Shown: piece by piece, positions 1 to 8,328 of the stretch
Numbering within the stretch: the first letter of the stretch is position 1
Layout: every line of letters starts with the position of its first letter
Assembly: GCF_039544005.1 (NCBI RefSeq)
Contig: NZ_BAABKV010000001.1
Span: 496,001-560,000 of the forward strand
Source: Kitasatospora paranensis
GTDB taxonomy: Bacteria; Actinomycetota; Actinomycetes; Streptomycetales; Streptomycetaceae
Direction of reading: 5' to 3'
Length of the DNA stretch: 64,000 bases
Translations under genes and position numbers: made by a program
Notes under the pieces: model-generated
What the model saw: the letters and a program-made list of their open reading frames with translations, nothing else
Databases searched by the model: none
Told to the model about the DNA's origin: nothing

Positions 1-276
1 CACCGTCGGATGACGCGGACCTCCGCTGTCGGTGACCGCCACGGTGACCCGGCCGCCGTCCCGGTCGAGGTCCAGCGCCGTCGCTCCCGGGCTGTGGGTG
101 TAGGCGTTGGTCATCAGTTCGCAGGCGACGAGCAGGATGTCCTCCCGCTCCCCGGCCACGGCTGTGCCGTTCCACGCGGCCAGCGTCCGGCGGACAAAGG
201 TCATCCCCTCGTGCAGGCCACGATTGTCGGCGGTACCGAGATCCAGATGCCGATGCTCGGAGCGGTCGGCGATCAC
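1..276 (-). CDS. ATP-binding anti-sigma-factor-type kinase (HATPase), partial
   Basis: The visible 92 codons are the N-terminal part of a GHKL ATPase like the RsbW/SpoIIAB-type proteins that streptomycetes carry in large numbers. The N-box motif CELMTNAYTHSPG (about residues 52-64) and the G1-box motif TDSGG (about 84-88) are clear. The GTG start at 276 follows a strong GGAGGAGGG ribosome site. The gene runs off the left edge, so the C-terminal part of the fold is not visible. By family these proteins bind and inhibit a sigma factor or phosphorylate a STAS antagonist. The STAS gene starting at 446, divergently oriented, is a plausible partner, but that pairing is inferred from proximity only. 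Confidence 0.8.
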   Translation of the reverse strand, partial: MIADRSEHRHLDLGTADNRGLHEGMTFVRRTLAAWNGTAVAGEREDILLVACELMTNAYTHSPGATALDLDRDGGRVTVAVTDSGGPRHPTV

Positions 277-445
277 AGGGCGCCCTCCTCCCGCGAACCT
301 CTCCCCCGGGCGTGTGTCCGGCAGCCCGCGGAGTAACCCTCGCGGACGCGGATCGGTGCACCGTCGCCGCGGAGTCGGCAGCGGGCGCTGCACAGGGACG
401 CCTGCGCGACCACACTGGAGGGGAAATCGCCGAAGGGCGGCAACC

Positions 446-835
446 ATGAGCCCCAGCCTGCGCATCGTCCGCCGCGAGGACGTGCCCGGCATCCGGACGG
501 TCGCGCCGATGGGTGACGCGGACATGGACACCGCGCCCCTCCTGCGTCAGGCCCTGGAGGAGGAACTGAACAGGCCGCCGCCACCGGCCACGGTGGTCGT
601 GGACTGCTCGGGACTGACCTTCTGCGCCTCGGCCGGCCTCAACGAATTCCTGCGGGCCCGCCGGACCGCCGGCGACCGCGGCATCGCCCTGTGTCTGTCG
701 GCTCCTCGCGAGCAGATGCGGCGCCTGCTGCGTATCACCGAGACCGACACCGTTCTCGACGTCCGCCCGCCGGGGACGGCCACCCACGAGAACCGGCCTG
801 CCGGGGCGCGCGACCAGGACGGGCCGGGAACCTGA
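446..835 (+). CDS. STAS-domain anti-sigma factor antagonist
   Basis: A 129-residue single STAS domain protein. The signature DCSGLTFCASAGLNEF (about residues 52-67) matches the SpoIIAA/RsbV phosphorylation loop, with the serine of CASAGL as the expected phospho-site. Family role: in the unphosphorylated state it binds an anti-sigma kinase and releases the sigma factor. The ATG at 446 lies just after a purine-rich cgaagggcgg stretch. Longer in-frame upstream sequence exists but is not STAS-like, so the start is set here. It is divergent from the GHKL ATPase ending at 276, which fits a partner-switching pair; the C-terminal 20 residues are polar and probably disordered. Confidence 0.8.
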   Translation: MSPSLRIVRREDVPGIRTVAPMGDADMDTAPLLRQALEEELNRPPPPATVVVDCSGLTFCASAGLNEFLRARRTAGDRGIALCLSAPREQMRRLLRITETDTVLDVRPPGTATHENRPAGARDQDGPGT

Positions 836-1042
836 CGAGGGGAACGGGCGGCCGGGGACATGGGAGAACTCGACCGCCCGATCGCGCCACGCCCGCAACG
901 GCACCCGGGGGATGGAGACCGTGCGTACGGCGCTGCACGCACGACATGTGCGTTCGCCCTCAGTGGACCCGGAAAAGGCGGCGAAGGCAACGACCGCCTC
1001 GCCTGATTCCCGCGGTTTCCGGGATTGCTGCCGCTCGCGGGT

Positions 1043-1411
1043 TCAGAGGCGCTCGTCCATGCGGATCGCCTCGCGCAGCTCCCGCCGGGCCGTCCCCTCG
1101 GGGCCCTCGCGCTCTTCGAGCAGCGCTGCCGCAATGGCGTCGAGCTTGCGCTGGACGGCGTGCTCGGCGCGGCGTTCGGCGTTCTTCAGCAACGCGAGGA
1201 GCAGCAGGGTCAGCGCTGTCATGGTGTCGCCGACGAGGATCTGCCACTCCGTGGACAGGCGGGCGGCGTGAACGGTGACGAACGCGGCCACCAAGAGCAG
1301 GCAGAACACGGAGAAGGCCGGCGAGGCGGTGAGGTTGGAGGCCGCCTCGGCGAGGCGTTCGAACCGGCCGCGGTCGCCGTCGGTGCGCTCGGCCGGGTGG
1401 GCGAAGGTCAT
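1043..1411 (-). CDS. Low-affinity iron permease family small membrane protein
   Basis: A 122-residue protein with two hydrophobic segments (about residues 34-52 and 63-82), preceded by an amphipathic FERLAEAAS helix and followed by a charged helix KNAERRAEHAVQRKLDAI. This layout is that of the low-affinity iron permease family (PF04120), usually 100-140 residues in bacteria, where a direct iron transport role is not well established. The stop is at 1043-1045 and the ATG at 1411. The next upstream gene on this strand starts at 1776, so the two may be co-transcribed. Function beyond the family name is unproven. Confidence 0.65.
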   Translation of the reverse strand: MTFAHPAERTDGDRGRFERLAEAASNLTASPAFSVFCLLLVAAFVTVHAARLSTEWQILVGDTMTALTLLLLALLKNAERRAEHAVQRKLDAIAAALLEEREGPEGTARRELREAIRMDERL

Positions 1412-1452
1412 GCTCCTCCTCGGCCGGGCGCCGCGCCCGCACCCCTGGCGGG

Positions 1453-1776
1453 TCAGTGGCCGAGGGCATCGGCCAGCTGTTTCTTGTTCATCTTCGACCG
1501 GCCCTTGATGTTGCGCTGCTTGGCCTCGTTGTAGAGCTGGTCGAAGGTCGGCCCCTGGGAGCCGGAATGCGAGCGGAGCCCGCCCCGGCGGCCGGAGGAG
1601 ATGTCGTGGGTGGACGAGCGGCTGGCGGTCCTGGACTCGCCGTGCCGCGCCCGCTCCTTGTTGACTGTGCGGGCCGCGATCTCCTCGGCCCGCTCGGGGC
1701 TCTCCCCGCGCTCCCGGGCGCTGTCCTTGATGTGCTCGTACTGGCGCTCCCGCTTGGGACTCGATCCGCTCGGCAT
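1453..1776 (-). CDS. Plasmid-stabilization/Rho-N-like small basic protein
   Basis: A 107-residue charged protein. The C-terminal part, with GPTFDQLYNEAKQRNIKG and MNKKQLADAL, reads as a Rho-N or SAP-like helix-extension-helix fold, which in other proteins binds nucleic acid. The N-terminal part is a KRERQYEHIKDSARERGES helix. Actinomycete relatives are usually labelled plasmid stabilization protein, a name that should not be taken as a demonstrated role. The ATG at 1776 is preceded on its strand by an AGGAGC ribosome site. No partner antitoxin or plasmid gene is nearby. Confidence 0.6.
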   Translation of the reverse strand: MPSGSSPKRERQYEHIKDSARERGESPERAEEIAARTVNKERARHGESRTASRSSTHDISSGRRGGLRSHSGSQGPTFDQLYNEAKQRNIKGRSKMNKKQLADALGH

Positions 1777-1901
1777 GACGTAGCTCCTCGGTGTCGGCCG
1801 GCTCTGCGGGCGGTCGCCCGCCGCCGCTGGCGTGACCCGGTGTCGGGTCGCACACGGCCCGGTTGTCGTTCACATCCCCTGCGGGTGGCCCGCGATGCGC
1901 A

Positions 1902-2918
1902 TCACCTCGCCCGCTTGGCGAAGGCACCGATGCCCACGGCGAGGGCGACGGCCGCCGTGGCGGCGAGGCGGCCACGGTGCGCGGTGGCCCCGAACTGCAG
2001 ACTGCGGTCGTACGACCCGTCTGTGAAGCGTCCGCGCGCGCCGTGGTCCTCGCTTCCGTCGACGGGCTTCCAGAGGTTCGCCGGGTCGTCGGCACGCCGG
2101 GGGCGGTCGGTCTGCTGGGAGTCGAAGCCGGTCCGCGCGAGGTAGCGGTCCAGCAGTCCGGGGGCGACCGCGTTCGCCATCAGGGTGGCGGCCGTGCCGG
2201 CGCCGACCCAGTACTCCCGCCGCCGCGGGTGGTCGGCCGCGTGCACGACCGCCCGGGCCGCCACCTCGGGCTGGTAGATCGGCGGCACGGGCTGGGCGCG
2301 GTTCGGCAGCCGGGACAGCACCCAGTCGAACTGGGGCGTGTTGACCGCCGGCATCTGCACCATGGTGGTGCGCACGGACGTGCCGGAGGCGAGGAGTTCG
2401 CACCGCAGCGCCTCGTGCCACCCCTGCAGCGCGTGCTTCGCACCGCTGTAGGCGGTCTGCAGCGGGATCCCGCGGTGGCCGATCGCCGATCCGACCTGCA
2501 CCAGCGTTCCCTGGTTGCGCGGCAGCATCCGCCGCAGGGCGCTCAGGGTGGAGTGGACGTAGCCCAGGCAGGTCACCTCGGTGACGCGGCGGAACTCCTC
2601 CGGCGTGATCTCCGTGAAGGGCGCGAACACGGACGTGAACGCGTCGTTCACCCAGACGTCGATCGGACCGAGCTCGTTCTCGATGCGCTCGGCGGCGGCC
2701 TCGACGGCGTCCGGGTCGGAGACGTCCGTCTCGACCATGATGGCGGTCGTTCCGCTCCGTCGCGCCTCGGCCACCGCGGCCTCCAGCCCAGCGCTGCCGC
2801 GGGCGATCAGGGCGAGCCGGTCACCGCGCTCCGCGAACGCCCTGGCGCAGGCCCGGCCGATCCCGCCGCTGGCACCCGTCACCGCGACGACCCGTCCCGA
2901 CCGGCTCGATGCGTCCAT
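1902..2918 (-). CDS. SDR-family oxidoreductase
   Basis: A 338-residue classical short-chain dehydrogenase. The cofactor motif TGASGGIG is at residues 14-21. The NAG-type motif is replaced by NDA at 91-93. The catalytic Ser is about 144 and the YSGAK motif at 157-161 supplies Tyr and Lys. The C-terminal 80 residues go beyond the usual 250-residue core and end in a hydrophobic stretch (AVALAVGIGAF) followed by KRAR, which suggests membrane anchoring. Upstream in-frame sequence exists but MDASSRSGR is the natural start. Substrate is unknown. It is divergent from the HAD gene at 3037. Confidence 0.8.
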   Translation of the reverse strand: MDASSRSGRVVAVTGASGGIGRACARAFAERGDRLALIARGSAGLEAAVAEARRSGTTAIMVETDVSDPDAVEAAAERIENELGPIDVWVNDAFTSVFAPFTEITPEEFRRVTEVTCLGYVHSTLSALRRMLPRNQGTLVQVGSAIGHRGIPLQTAYSGAKHALQGWHEALRCELLASGTSVRTTMVQMPAVNTPQFDWVLSRLPNRAQPVPPIYQPEVAARAVVHAADHPRRREYWVGAGTAATLMANAVAPGLLDRYLARTGFDSQQTDRPRRADDPANLWKPVDGSEDHGARGRFTDGSYDRSLQFGATAHRGRLAATAAVALAVGIGAFAKRAR

Positions 2919-3036
2919 GTCCCGTCGTGTGTCCGGCAGCCCCCGGGGCAAACGCCCGGGCGCGGTGCGTCGCGGCCGGAGCGCAGCGGCCGTAGCGTCG
3001 AGGCCGGACCGACCGGCTTCGAGCGGAGGAGGAGAG

Positions 3037-3720
3037 ATGGCGCCCACGGCACTGTTCGACATCGACGGGACACTCCTCGACACGAACTACCTGCACACGC
3101 TGGCCTGGGCGGAAGCGTTCGCCCAGTACGGCCACGCCCCGCCGATGGCCCGCATCCACGCGTCGATCGGTATGGGCGGCGACCAGCTCCTCGACCGCGT
3201 CCTCGGCGATGACCGCGACCGCGACCAGGACAGCGCGATGAGCGCCGCCCACCAGGCCCTCTACGCCCGGTTCTGGCCACGGCTGCGGCCCTTCGACGGC
3301 GCGGCGGACCTGCTGCGCGCGGTGGCCTCGCGGGGCTGGACGGTCGTCCTGGCGAGCTCGGCCTCCCGGCGGGACATGGCGGTGATGCGGCGCGCCCTGG
3401 ACGCGGACGACGCGGTCACCGCCGCGACGAGCGCGGACGACGTCGAGGCGAGCAAGCCCGCGCCCGACCTCGTCCGGGCCGCCCTGGCGAAGGCCGGTGC
3501 CGAGGCACGCGAGGCCGTATTCGTCGGGGACACGGTCTGGGACATCGAGGCGGCGGGGGCCGCGAAGGTGCCGTGCATCGCCGTGCTCTCCGGCGGCTGG
3601 GGCGAGCGCGACCTGCGGGCCGCCGGTGCGCTGGAGGTCTACGAGGACCCTGCCGCCCTGCTGGCCGCCCTTGCGGACAGTGCCTTCGGACATCCACCGA
3701 CCGGGCGCGGGGTCCGGTGA
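3037..3720 (+). CDS. HAD-superfamily phosphatase
   Basis: A 227-residue HAD hydrolase of the beta-phosphoglucomutase/phosphoglycolate-phosphatase type. Motif I is FDIDGTLLDT with Asp8 as nucleophile and Asp10 as acid/base. Motif II is LASSAS. Motif III is the Lys of SKPAPD. Motif IV is VFVGDTVWD. A helical C1 cap lies between motifs I and II (about residues 18-90). The ATG follows a very strong GGAGGAGGAGA ribosome site. Substrate is not predictable. A 68-bp perfect palindrome 30 bases downstream probably ends transcription from both sides. Confidence 0.85.
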   Translation: MAPTALFDIDGTLLDTNYLHTLAWAEAFAQYGHAPPMARIHASIGMGGDQLLDRVLGDDRDRDQDSAMSAAHQALYARFWPRLRPFDGAADLLRAVASRGWTVVLASSASRRDMAVMRRALDADDAVTAATSADDVEASKPAPDLVRAALAKAGAEAREAVFVGDTVWDIEAAGAAKVPCIAVLSGGWGERDLRAAGALEVYEDPAALLAALADSAFGHPPTGRGVR

Positions 3721-3750
3721 CCGCCCACCGGGCCCCTCTCCCCGGTCGGC

Positions 3751-3818
3751 GCCCCGCCGCACTCGCCGGCGGTCCACCGCTCCGCGGAGCGGTGGACCGC
3801 CGGCGAGTGCGGCGGGGC
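3751..3818. terminator. 68-bp perfect palindrome, bidirectional terminator
   Basis: Positions 3751-3784 and 3785-3818 are exact reverse complements with no unpaired loop (centre ctccg/cggag), giving 34-bp arms. The element lies between the convergent stops of the HAD gene (3720) and the SRPBCC gene (3821). It would fold into a very stable hairpin on either strand. No T-tract follows, as is common for actinomycete terminators. Confidence 0.75.
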
Positions 3819-3820
3819 CG

Positions 3821-4413
3821 TCAGCCCAGGCGCATGCCGTCCGGGTCCTCGGGCGGCGGCGCGCCCTCACCGGTCATGCGGGCCTGGGGGCGTTCCCGGA
3901 TCGGCGCGTCCGCCAGACCTCCCGACGCACCAGCACCGGCACCGGCGGCTGCCGACCCGTCGGGGGCCAGCCGCCCGCGCCACCCGCCGTCCGCGCCGCC
4001 CTGCTCCTCGATGAAGCCCTTGAAGCGCTTGAGGTCTCCCTTGACCTGGCGGTCCAGGACACCGAGCATGTCGCCCGCCTTCTCGACCATGCCATGCGGC
4101 TCGAAGTCCATGGCCAGGCTCACCCGGGTGCGAGCATCGTCGAGGCGCTGGAACGTCACCACGCCCATCTGCCGGACGTCACCGCCGACCGTGCGCCAGG
4201 AGACCCGCTCGTCGGGCAGCTGGTCGACGATCTCGGTGTCGAACTCGCGGCGCGCTCCGCCGACCTTCGTCGTCCAGTGGCAGTGCCGGTCGTCCGTCTG
4301 ACGGACCTCCTCCACCCCGTTCATGAAACGGGGAAGTCCTCGAACTGCGTCCACTGGTTGTAGACGCTGTGCAGCGGGACGTCCACGTCGATGGACTCCT
4401 TGACCTTGCTCAC
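3821..4413 (-). CDS. SRPBCC-family cyclase/dehydrase-like protein, frame broken once
   Basis: The N-terminal piece (VSKVKESIDVDVPLHSVYNQ onward) and the C-terminal piece (FMNGVEEVRQTDD onward) lie in different frames. They join if one C is restored in the C4 run (G4 at 4330-4333 on the plus strand). The joined product of about 197 residues aligns closely with the intact paralogue at 21609-22058, including WTQFEDFP, EFDTEIVDQLPD and DRQVKGDLKRFKGFIEE. The fold is a START-like helix-grip hydrophobic pocket; the ligand is unknown. The C-terminal 45 residues are an Ala/Gly/Pro-rich tail absent from the paralogue. GTG at 4413 is chosen by alignment and a GGAAGGAGA site. Either a sequencing error or a recent pseudogene. 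Confidence 0.7.
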
Positions 4414-4487
4414 CACGGTCTCCTTCCGAATAGACAAGCCGGACAATCCATACTGTCGCTGCGCCTGCCCACGGCGCGGACACCCAA

Positions 4488-5120
4488 TCAGGGAATCTGA
4501 AGCTCTCCGTGCCGGACCGGCCGGGCCAGTCGCACCGCGGCCTCCAGCATCAGACCGTGGACGAAGGCCTGCGGCAGGCTTCCGCGCAGCTGCCGCCGGG
4601 CGATGTCGAACTCCTCGGCGTACAGCCCGGGCGGGCCGCAGGCGGCGCGGTTGCGTTCGTACCCTCGGGCCGCCTCCACCGCGCGCCCCTGCTGGTGCTC
4701 GGCGAGGGCCATGAGGAAGCCGCAGAGCAGGAACGCGCCCTCCGCCTCCTCCATCGGCCGTTCGTCGTGCCGGAAGCGGTAGGTGTAGTGGTCCTCGCAC
4801 AGATCGGAGCGGACGGCCTCCAGGGTCGCCAGAGTGTGCGGGTCGTCGGCCGGCACGGCGCCGCGCAGGGCGGGAAGCAGCAGAGCGGCATCGACGCCGG
4901 GGTCGGTGGTTGTGCGTTGCCAGCGCCCGGTGGGGTGGGTGGCTGCGGCGGCGGTACGGGCGGTGATCCGGTCGGCGAGGGCATCCCAGCGGCCGGCGTG
5001 CCGCGGTCGGTGACGCCTGCGGTGGCGGCGGCGCGCAGGCCGGCGACGGCGGCGAGGCGGCTGTGGGTCCAGTGGTCGTCGTGCAGTTCCCCGATTCCGG
5101 CGTCGGGCGCCCCCGAGACG
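4488..5120 (-). pseudogene. Glycoside hydrolase family 15 (glucoamylase-like) C-terminal remnant
   Basis: Only the last third of a GH15 protein is present. Recognisable blocks in order are GIGELHDDHWTHSRLAAVAG (about 5040-5100), GRWDALADRI, DPGVDAALLLPAL and LYAEEFDIARRQLRGSLPQA with a following FVHG. These match the (alpha/alpha)6 barrel end of GH15 enzymes and trehalases. The first block is one base out of frame with the rest (break near 5000). No N-terminal half exists: the sequence upstream belongs directly to the gluconate-dehydrogenase subunit gene. This is a deletion remnant with an added indel, not a functional enzyme. Confidence 0.65.
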
Positions 5121-5122
5121 GC

Positions 5123-5710
5123 TCACGTGATCACCGGCTGGCTCGCCCCGGTGATCGCCGGCCGCCCGGTCCACGGGTGGGCGTAGAACGCGGTGCAGGC
5201 GTAGCGGGTCCACAGGCTCCAGACATGGCCGGCGGGCATGCCGTGCCAGTCGTCGCCCTGGAGGTCCGGGACGGCCTGGACGAGGGAGCGCTGCCGCTCG
5301 GCGGTGCAGGCCGCGAAGGGGGCTGTGTGCTGGTCGTCGGCGTCCTCGTCGAGGCCGCGCAGGGTGGCTCGCCAGGCGTCTCCGTCCTCGGGCATGTCCC
5401 GGTGGCGCCAGCCGTCCGTCCGGTTCTCGGCGAGGCGGGCGTCGACCATCTGCAGGACGGGGACCTTCGGGTGCTGTGGTGGCCCGTCCTGGGCGAGCAG
5501 CAGGTCGAGCAGGGCGCCCGCGCAGGCCTCCTCCGTGGTGGTGAAGAACCGCAGGTCCGGCTGGAGTCGGAGGCGCTCGTACACGGTGGCGGCGGACGCC
5601 GGATCCCACGCGTCGGACTGGTCGAGGACGTCGAAGTCGGGGACGCGCCGGCCGGTCTCCCCCGACGGGACGATCCGGCGGGACGGCGGTCGTCGGGCGT
5701 GCACGGTCAC
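5123..5710 (-). CDS. Gluconate 2-dehydrogenase subunit 3 family protein, C-terminus altered
   Basis: The protein (195 residues) carries family blocks FFTTTEEACAGALLDLLLAQ, KVPVLQMVDARLAENRTDGW, RHRDMPEDGDAWRATLRGLD and ACTAFYAHPWTG. These fit the small subunit of FAD-dependent gluconate-2-dehydrogenase-like complexes. The usual ending with a GFGGPAYP-type motif is missing. Instead the frame runs ITGASQPVIT and stops at 5123, right against the GH15 remnant. The GMC-type flavoprotein that normally partners it is absent here. GTG at 5710 overlaps the upstream stop by four bases. Probably a non-functional relic. Confidence 0.6.
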   Translation of the reverse strand: MTVHARRPPSRRIVPSGETGRRVPDFDVLDQSDAWDPASAATVYERLRLQPDLRFFTTTEEACAGALLDLLLAQDGPPQHPKVPVLQMVDARLAENRTDGWRHRDMPEDGDAWRATLRGLDEDADDQHTAPFAACTAERQRSLVQAVPDLQGDDWHGMPAGHVWSLWTRYACTAFYAHPWTGRPAITGASQPVIT

Positions 5711-6173
5711 CGCTCCCGGCGCAGGACGGACGCGAGCAGGCCCATGCCGCCGACGAGGGTCACCAGCAGGGGCGCGAACAGCGGCGGCCCCATCTCGACG
5801 TTGTAGCGGGCCATCGACCGGCCGCCGGGCTTGCGAGCGATGCCGCGGGCGTGCAGGTAGGTGCCCTGCAGGCCGTTGGCGACCACCGCGGCGGACATCA
5901 CCGGCAGGACGGTGTGCGCGGCGCGTTCGCTGGCGCACCCGGCCAGGCGGCCCCGGCGGAGAGCGGGCCGAGCACGACGGGCCACCACATCATGCGGTTG
6001 CCGAAGCTGGCCCGGTCGTGCTCGAGGTAGATCTCGGCGGCGGTGACCAGGGCGCCGCCGGACATCAGCAGGGAAGCGACCGCTCGATGCGGCCGTGGCG
6101 CAGGTCGTACGCCGCCCGGGCGAGGGCCTGCGGCCCGGCCGGGCGGAGGGCGGAGAACGGCTGGCAGACTCAC
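5707..6173 (-). pseudogene. Membrane protein beside the gluconate-dehydrogenase gene, multiply frame-broken
   Basis: Coding character switches frame at least twice. In order the pieces are ALARAAYDLRHGRIER, then SGGALVTAAEIYLEHDRASF with WWPVVLGPLSAGAA, then ASERAAHTVLPVMSAAVVAN to the end at LLASVLRRER. The breaks are near 6070 and 5960, each repaired by one added base; a third mismatch lies near the start. GTG at 6173 has the AAGGAG at the end of the upstream gene as its ribosome site. Three or four hydrophobic segments are visible. Small membrane proteins of this kind sit next to gluconate-dehydrogenase subunit 3 genes in related genomes. Error or decay cannot be told apart from sequence alone. 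Confidence 0.5.
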
Positions 6174-6178
6174 CGGGG

Positions 6179-7972
6179 TCACTCCTTGCCGCTGCCGGGC
6201 AGGAACTCCTGGATCTTCGCCTTGATGCCCTGCTTCATCATCGCGCCGCGGTCGCTGTCGCCGTGGACGACGGCGGAGGCCGCCGCGGTGATCTGGTCGA
6301 GCGTGGCGTGCGGCGGGATCGGCGGCACCGCCGGGTCGGTCCGGAAGTCGATCACGTACGGCCGGTCGGAGGCCAGGGCCTGTCGCCACACCTGCTCCAC
6401 GTCCTCCGGCTTCTCCACCCGGGCGCCGTGGAGCCCGAGTTGGACGGCGAAGTCGGCGTAGCGGACGTCGGGGAGGTGCTGGGAGGGCTCGAACTGCGGG
6501 GCGCCCTGCATCGCCCGCATCTCCCAGGTGACCTGGTTGAGGTCCTGGTTGTTGAGCACGGCGACGACCAGGCGCGGGTCCGACCACTGCCGGTAGTACT
6601 TGGCGACGGTGATGAGCTCGGCGAGACCGTTCATCTGCATCGCGCCGTCGCCGACGATCGCGATCGCGGGGCGGTCGGGGTGCGCGAACTTCGCCCCGAT
6701 CATGTACGGCACGCCTGGTCCCATGGTGGCGAGCGTGCCCGACAGCGAGCCGCGCATCGCCCCGCGCATCCGCAGGTGGCGGGCGTACCAGTTGGCGGAG
6801 GAGCCGGAGTCCGCGGCGATCATGGCGTCGTCGGGCAGCAGCGCGTCGAGGGCGTGGACGACGTGCTCGGGGTTGAGCGGGTCCGCGGACACGGCCGCAC
6901 GACGTTCCATGACCTCCCACCAGCGGGCGGTGTTCTCCTCGACGGTCTCCCGCCACGCCCGGTCCTCCTTGACGTCCAGCAGGGGGATCAGCCGCCTGAG
7001 CGTCTCCGCGGCGTCCCCGACCACATTCAGCTCGAAGGGGTAGCGCAACCCGACCATCGACGGGTCGACGTCGATCTGCACGGCCCGGGCCCGGCCGAAC
7101 TCCGGCAGGAACTGGCTGTAGGGAAAGCTGGAGCCGATCACCAGCAGGGTGTCGCAGTCGCGCATCAGCTCGTACGACGGGCGCGTGCCCAGCAGTCCGA
7201 TCGCGCCGGTGACGTACGCGAGCGTGTCCGGCAGCACGTCCTTGCCGAGCAGGGCCTTGGCGACACCGGCGCCGAGCACCTCGGCGAGCTGCTCGACCTC
7301 CGGGCGGGCGTTCCGGGCACCCTGGCCGACCAGTACGGCGACCTTCTCCCCCGCGTTGAGGATCTCGGCGCACCGGGCGAGGTCGTCGTCCGCGGGCACG
7401 GGCGCGTAGCGGCCGACGCCGAGGCTGGAGGGCACCATCTTGAACGCGTGCGCGGGCGGCTCATAGTCGAGTTCCTGCACGTCGGCCGGGACGATCACCG
7501 CGGTCACCGTGCGCGCGGTGGTGGCGATCCGCATCGCCCGGTCCAGCACGTTGGGCAGTTGTTCGGGAACGGTGACCATCTCGCAGTAGGCGGAGGCGAC
7601 GTCCTTGTACAGCGACAGCAGGTCGACCTCCTGCTGGTAGGAGCCGCCCATCGCGCTCCGGTCCGTCTGCCCGACGATCGCGACCACCGGCACATGGTCG
7701 AGCTTGGCGTCGTACAGGCCGTTCAGCAGGTGGATCGCGCCCGGTCCGGAGGTGGCCGCGCACACCGCGGTGCGGCCGGAGAACTTGGCGTAGCCGACCG
7801 CCTCGAAGGCGGCCATCTCCTCATGCCGCGCCTGCACGAACTGCGGTTTGTCGTCCGCCCGTCCCCACGCCGCGAGCAGGCCGTTGATGCCGTCCCCGGG
7901 GTAGGCGAAGACCTGCTCCACCTCCCACTGCCGCAGGCGTTCCAGGATGTGGTCCGAGACCTTCATGGGCAT
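6179..7972 (-). CDS. Thiamine-pyrophosphate-requiring enzyme, pyruvate oxidase/dehydrogenase-like
   Basis: A 597-residue ThDP enzyme with the usual three domains. The PYR domain carries the cofactor-activating Glu in QARHEEMAAFEAVGYAKFSG (about residue 51). A central Rossmann-like domain runs to roughly residue 340. The PP domain holds the metal/ThDP motif VGDGAMQMNGLAELI ending in VVAVLNN. It resembles actinomycete pyruvate dehydrogenase (quinone)/pyruvate oxidase or acetolactate-synthase-like proteins. Pyruvate decarboxylation is inferred, not shown. Two in-frame starts (7972 and 7966) are close together. It is intact, unlike the frame-broken genes downstream. Confidence 0.8.
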   Translation of the reverse strand: MPMKVSDHILERLRQWEVEQVFAYPGDGINGLLAAWGRADDKPQFVQARHEEMAAFEAVGYAKFSGRTAVCAATSGPGAIHLLNGLYDAKLDHVPVVAIVGQTDRSAMGGSYQQEVDLLSLYKDVASAYCEMVTVPEQLPNVLDRAMRIATTARTVTAVIVPADVQELDYEPPAHAFKMVPSSLGVGRYAPVPADDDLARCAEILNAGEKVAVLVGQGARNARPEVEQLAEVLGAGVAKALLGKDVLPDTLAYVTGAIGLLGTRPSYELMRDCDTLLVIGSSFPYSQFLPEFGRARAVQIDVDPSMVGLRYPFELNVVGDAAETLRRLIPLLDVKEDRAWRETVEENTARWWEVMERRAAVSADPLNPEHVVHALDALLPDDAMIAADSGSSANWYARHLRMRGAMRGSLSGTLATMGPGVPYMIGAKFAHPDRPAIAIVGDGAMQMNGLAELITVAKYYRQWSDPRLVVAVLNNQDLNQVTWEMRAMQGAPQFEPSQHLPDVRYADFAVQLGLHGARVEKPEDVEQVWRQALASDRPYVIDFRTDPAVPPIPPHATLDQITAAASAVVHGDSDRGAMMKQGIKAKIQEFLPGSGKE

Positions 7973-8124
7973 GGGCTCCGTTCGCAGCGCGGCTCACCGA
8001 CGGGAATCACCCGCGGCGAGGGGGAAGCTCCCCGCCCGCTCGTCTCACCCGCCCGGGCCGCCCGAAACAAGGACGTCCGGGGCGCGGCAGTGGCGGCCCG
8101 GTGTGCCGATGGGAGCGGGGGACG

Positions 8125-8295
8125 CTACCGGTGGTGCCGGCTGCGACCGGAGCTGTCGGTACTCGTGCCGCGACGTAGGGAGCCGATCAGCCAGAGCACG
8201 AAGGCCGCGAGTGCGGCCCACCAGAGCAGCTTGAAGGCGAAGCCGAGCGTGAACAGCAGCAGAGCACACAGCAGCAGGACAACAAGTACCGGCAC
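8125..8295 (-). CDS. Small hydrophobic membrane protein
   Basis: A 56-residue protein with two hydrophobic helices (VPVLVVLLLCALLLFTLGFA and LLWWAALAAFVLWLIGS) and a basic, His-rich cytoplasmic tail ending SRHHR. The GTG at 8295 is preferred over the TTG at 8307 because GGAGG sits five bases before it. No enzymatic motif is seen. Similar tiny hydrophobic proteins are common beside stress-response genes in streptomycetes. It is followed downstream by no close gene on the same strand. Confidence 0.6.
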   Translation of the reverse strand: MPVLVVLLLCALLLFTLGFAFKLLWWAALAAFVLWLIGSLRRGTSTDSSGRSRHHR

Positions 8296-8328
8296 GGCAG
8301 CCTCCAAGGCGAGCGGCCCGGACGCGCT

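Noticed and set aside
1863..3212. Long plus-strand open frame across the SDR gene
   Set aside because: Antisense to the SDR; composition rich in Gly/Arg/His with no motif. High GC keeps antisense frames open.
4330..4333. Programmed ribosomal frameshift in the SRPBCC gene
   Set aside because: A C4 run is not a known slippery heptamer, and similar single-base breaks occur in many unrelated genes, so an assembly error is simpler.
5898..7373. Long minus-strand open frame overlapping the ThDP enzyme
   Set aside because: It is a frame shadow of the ThDP enzyme: Arg/Pro/Ala-rich, no domains, while the overlapping frame is a complete enzyme.
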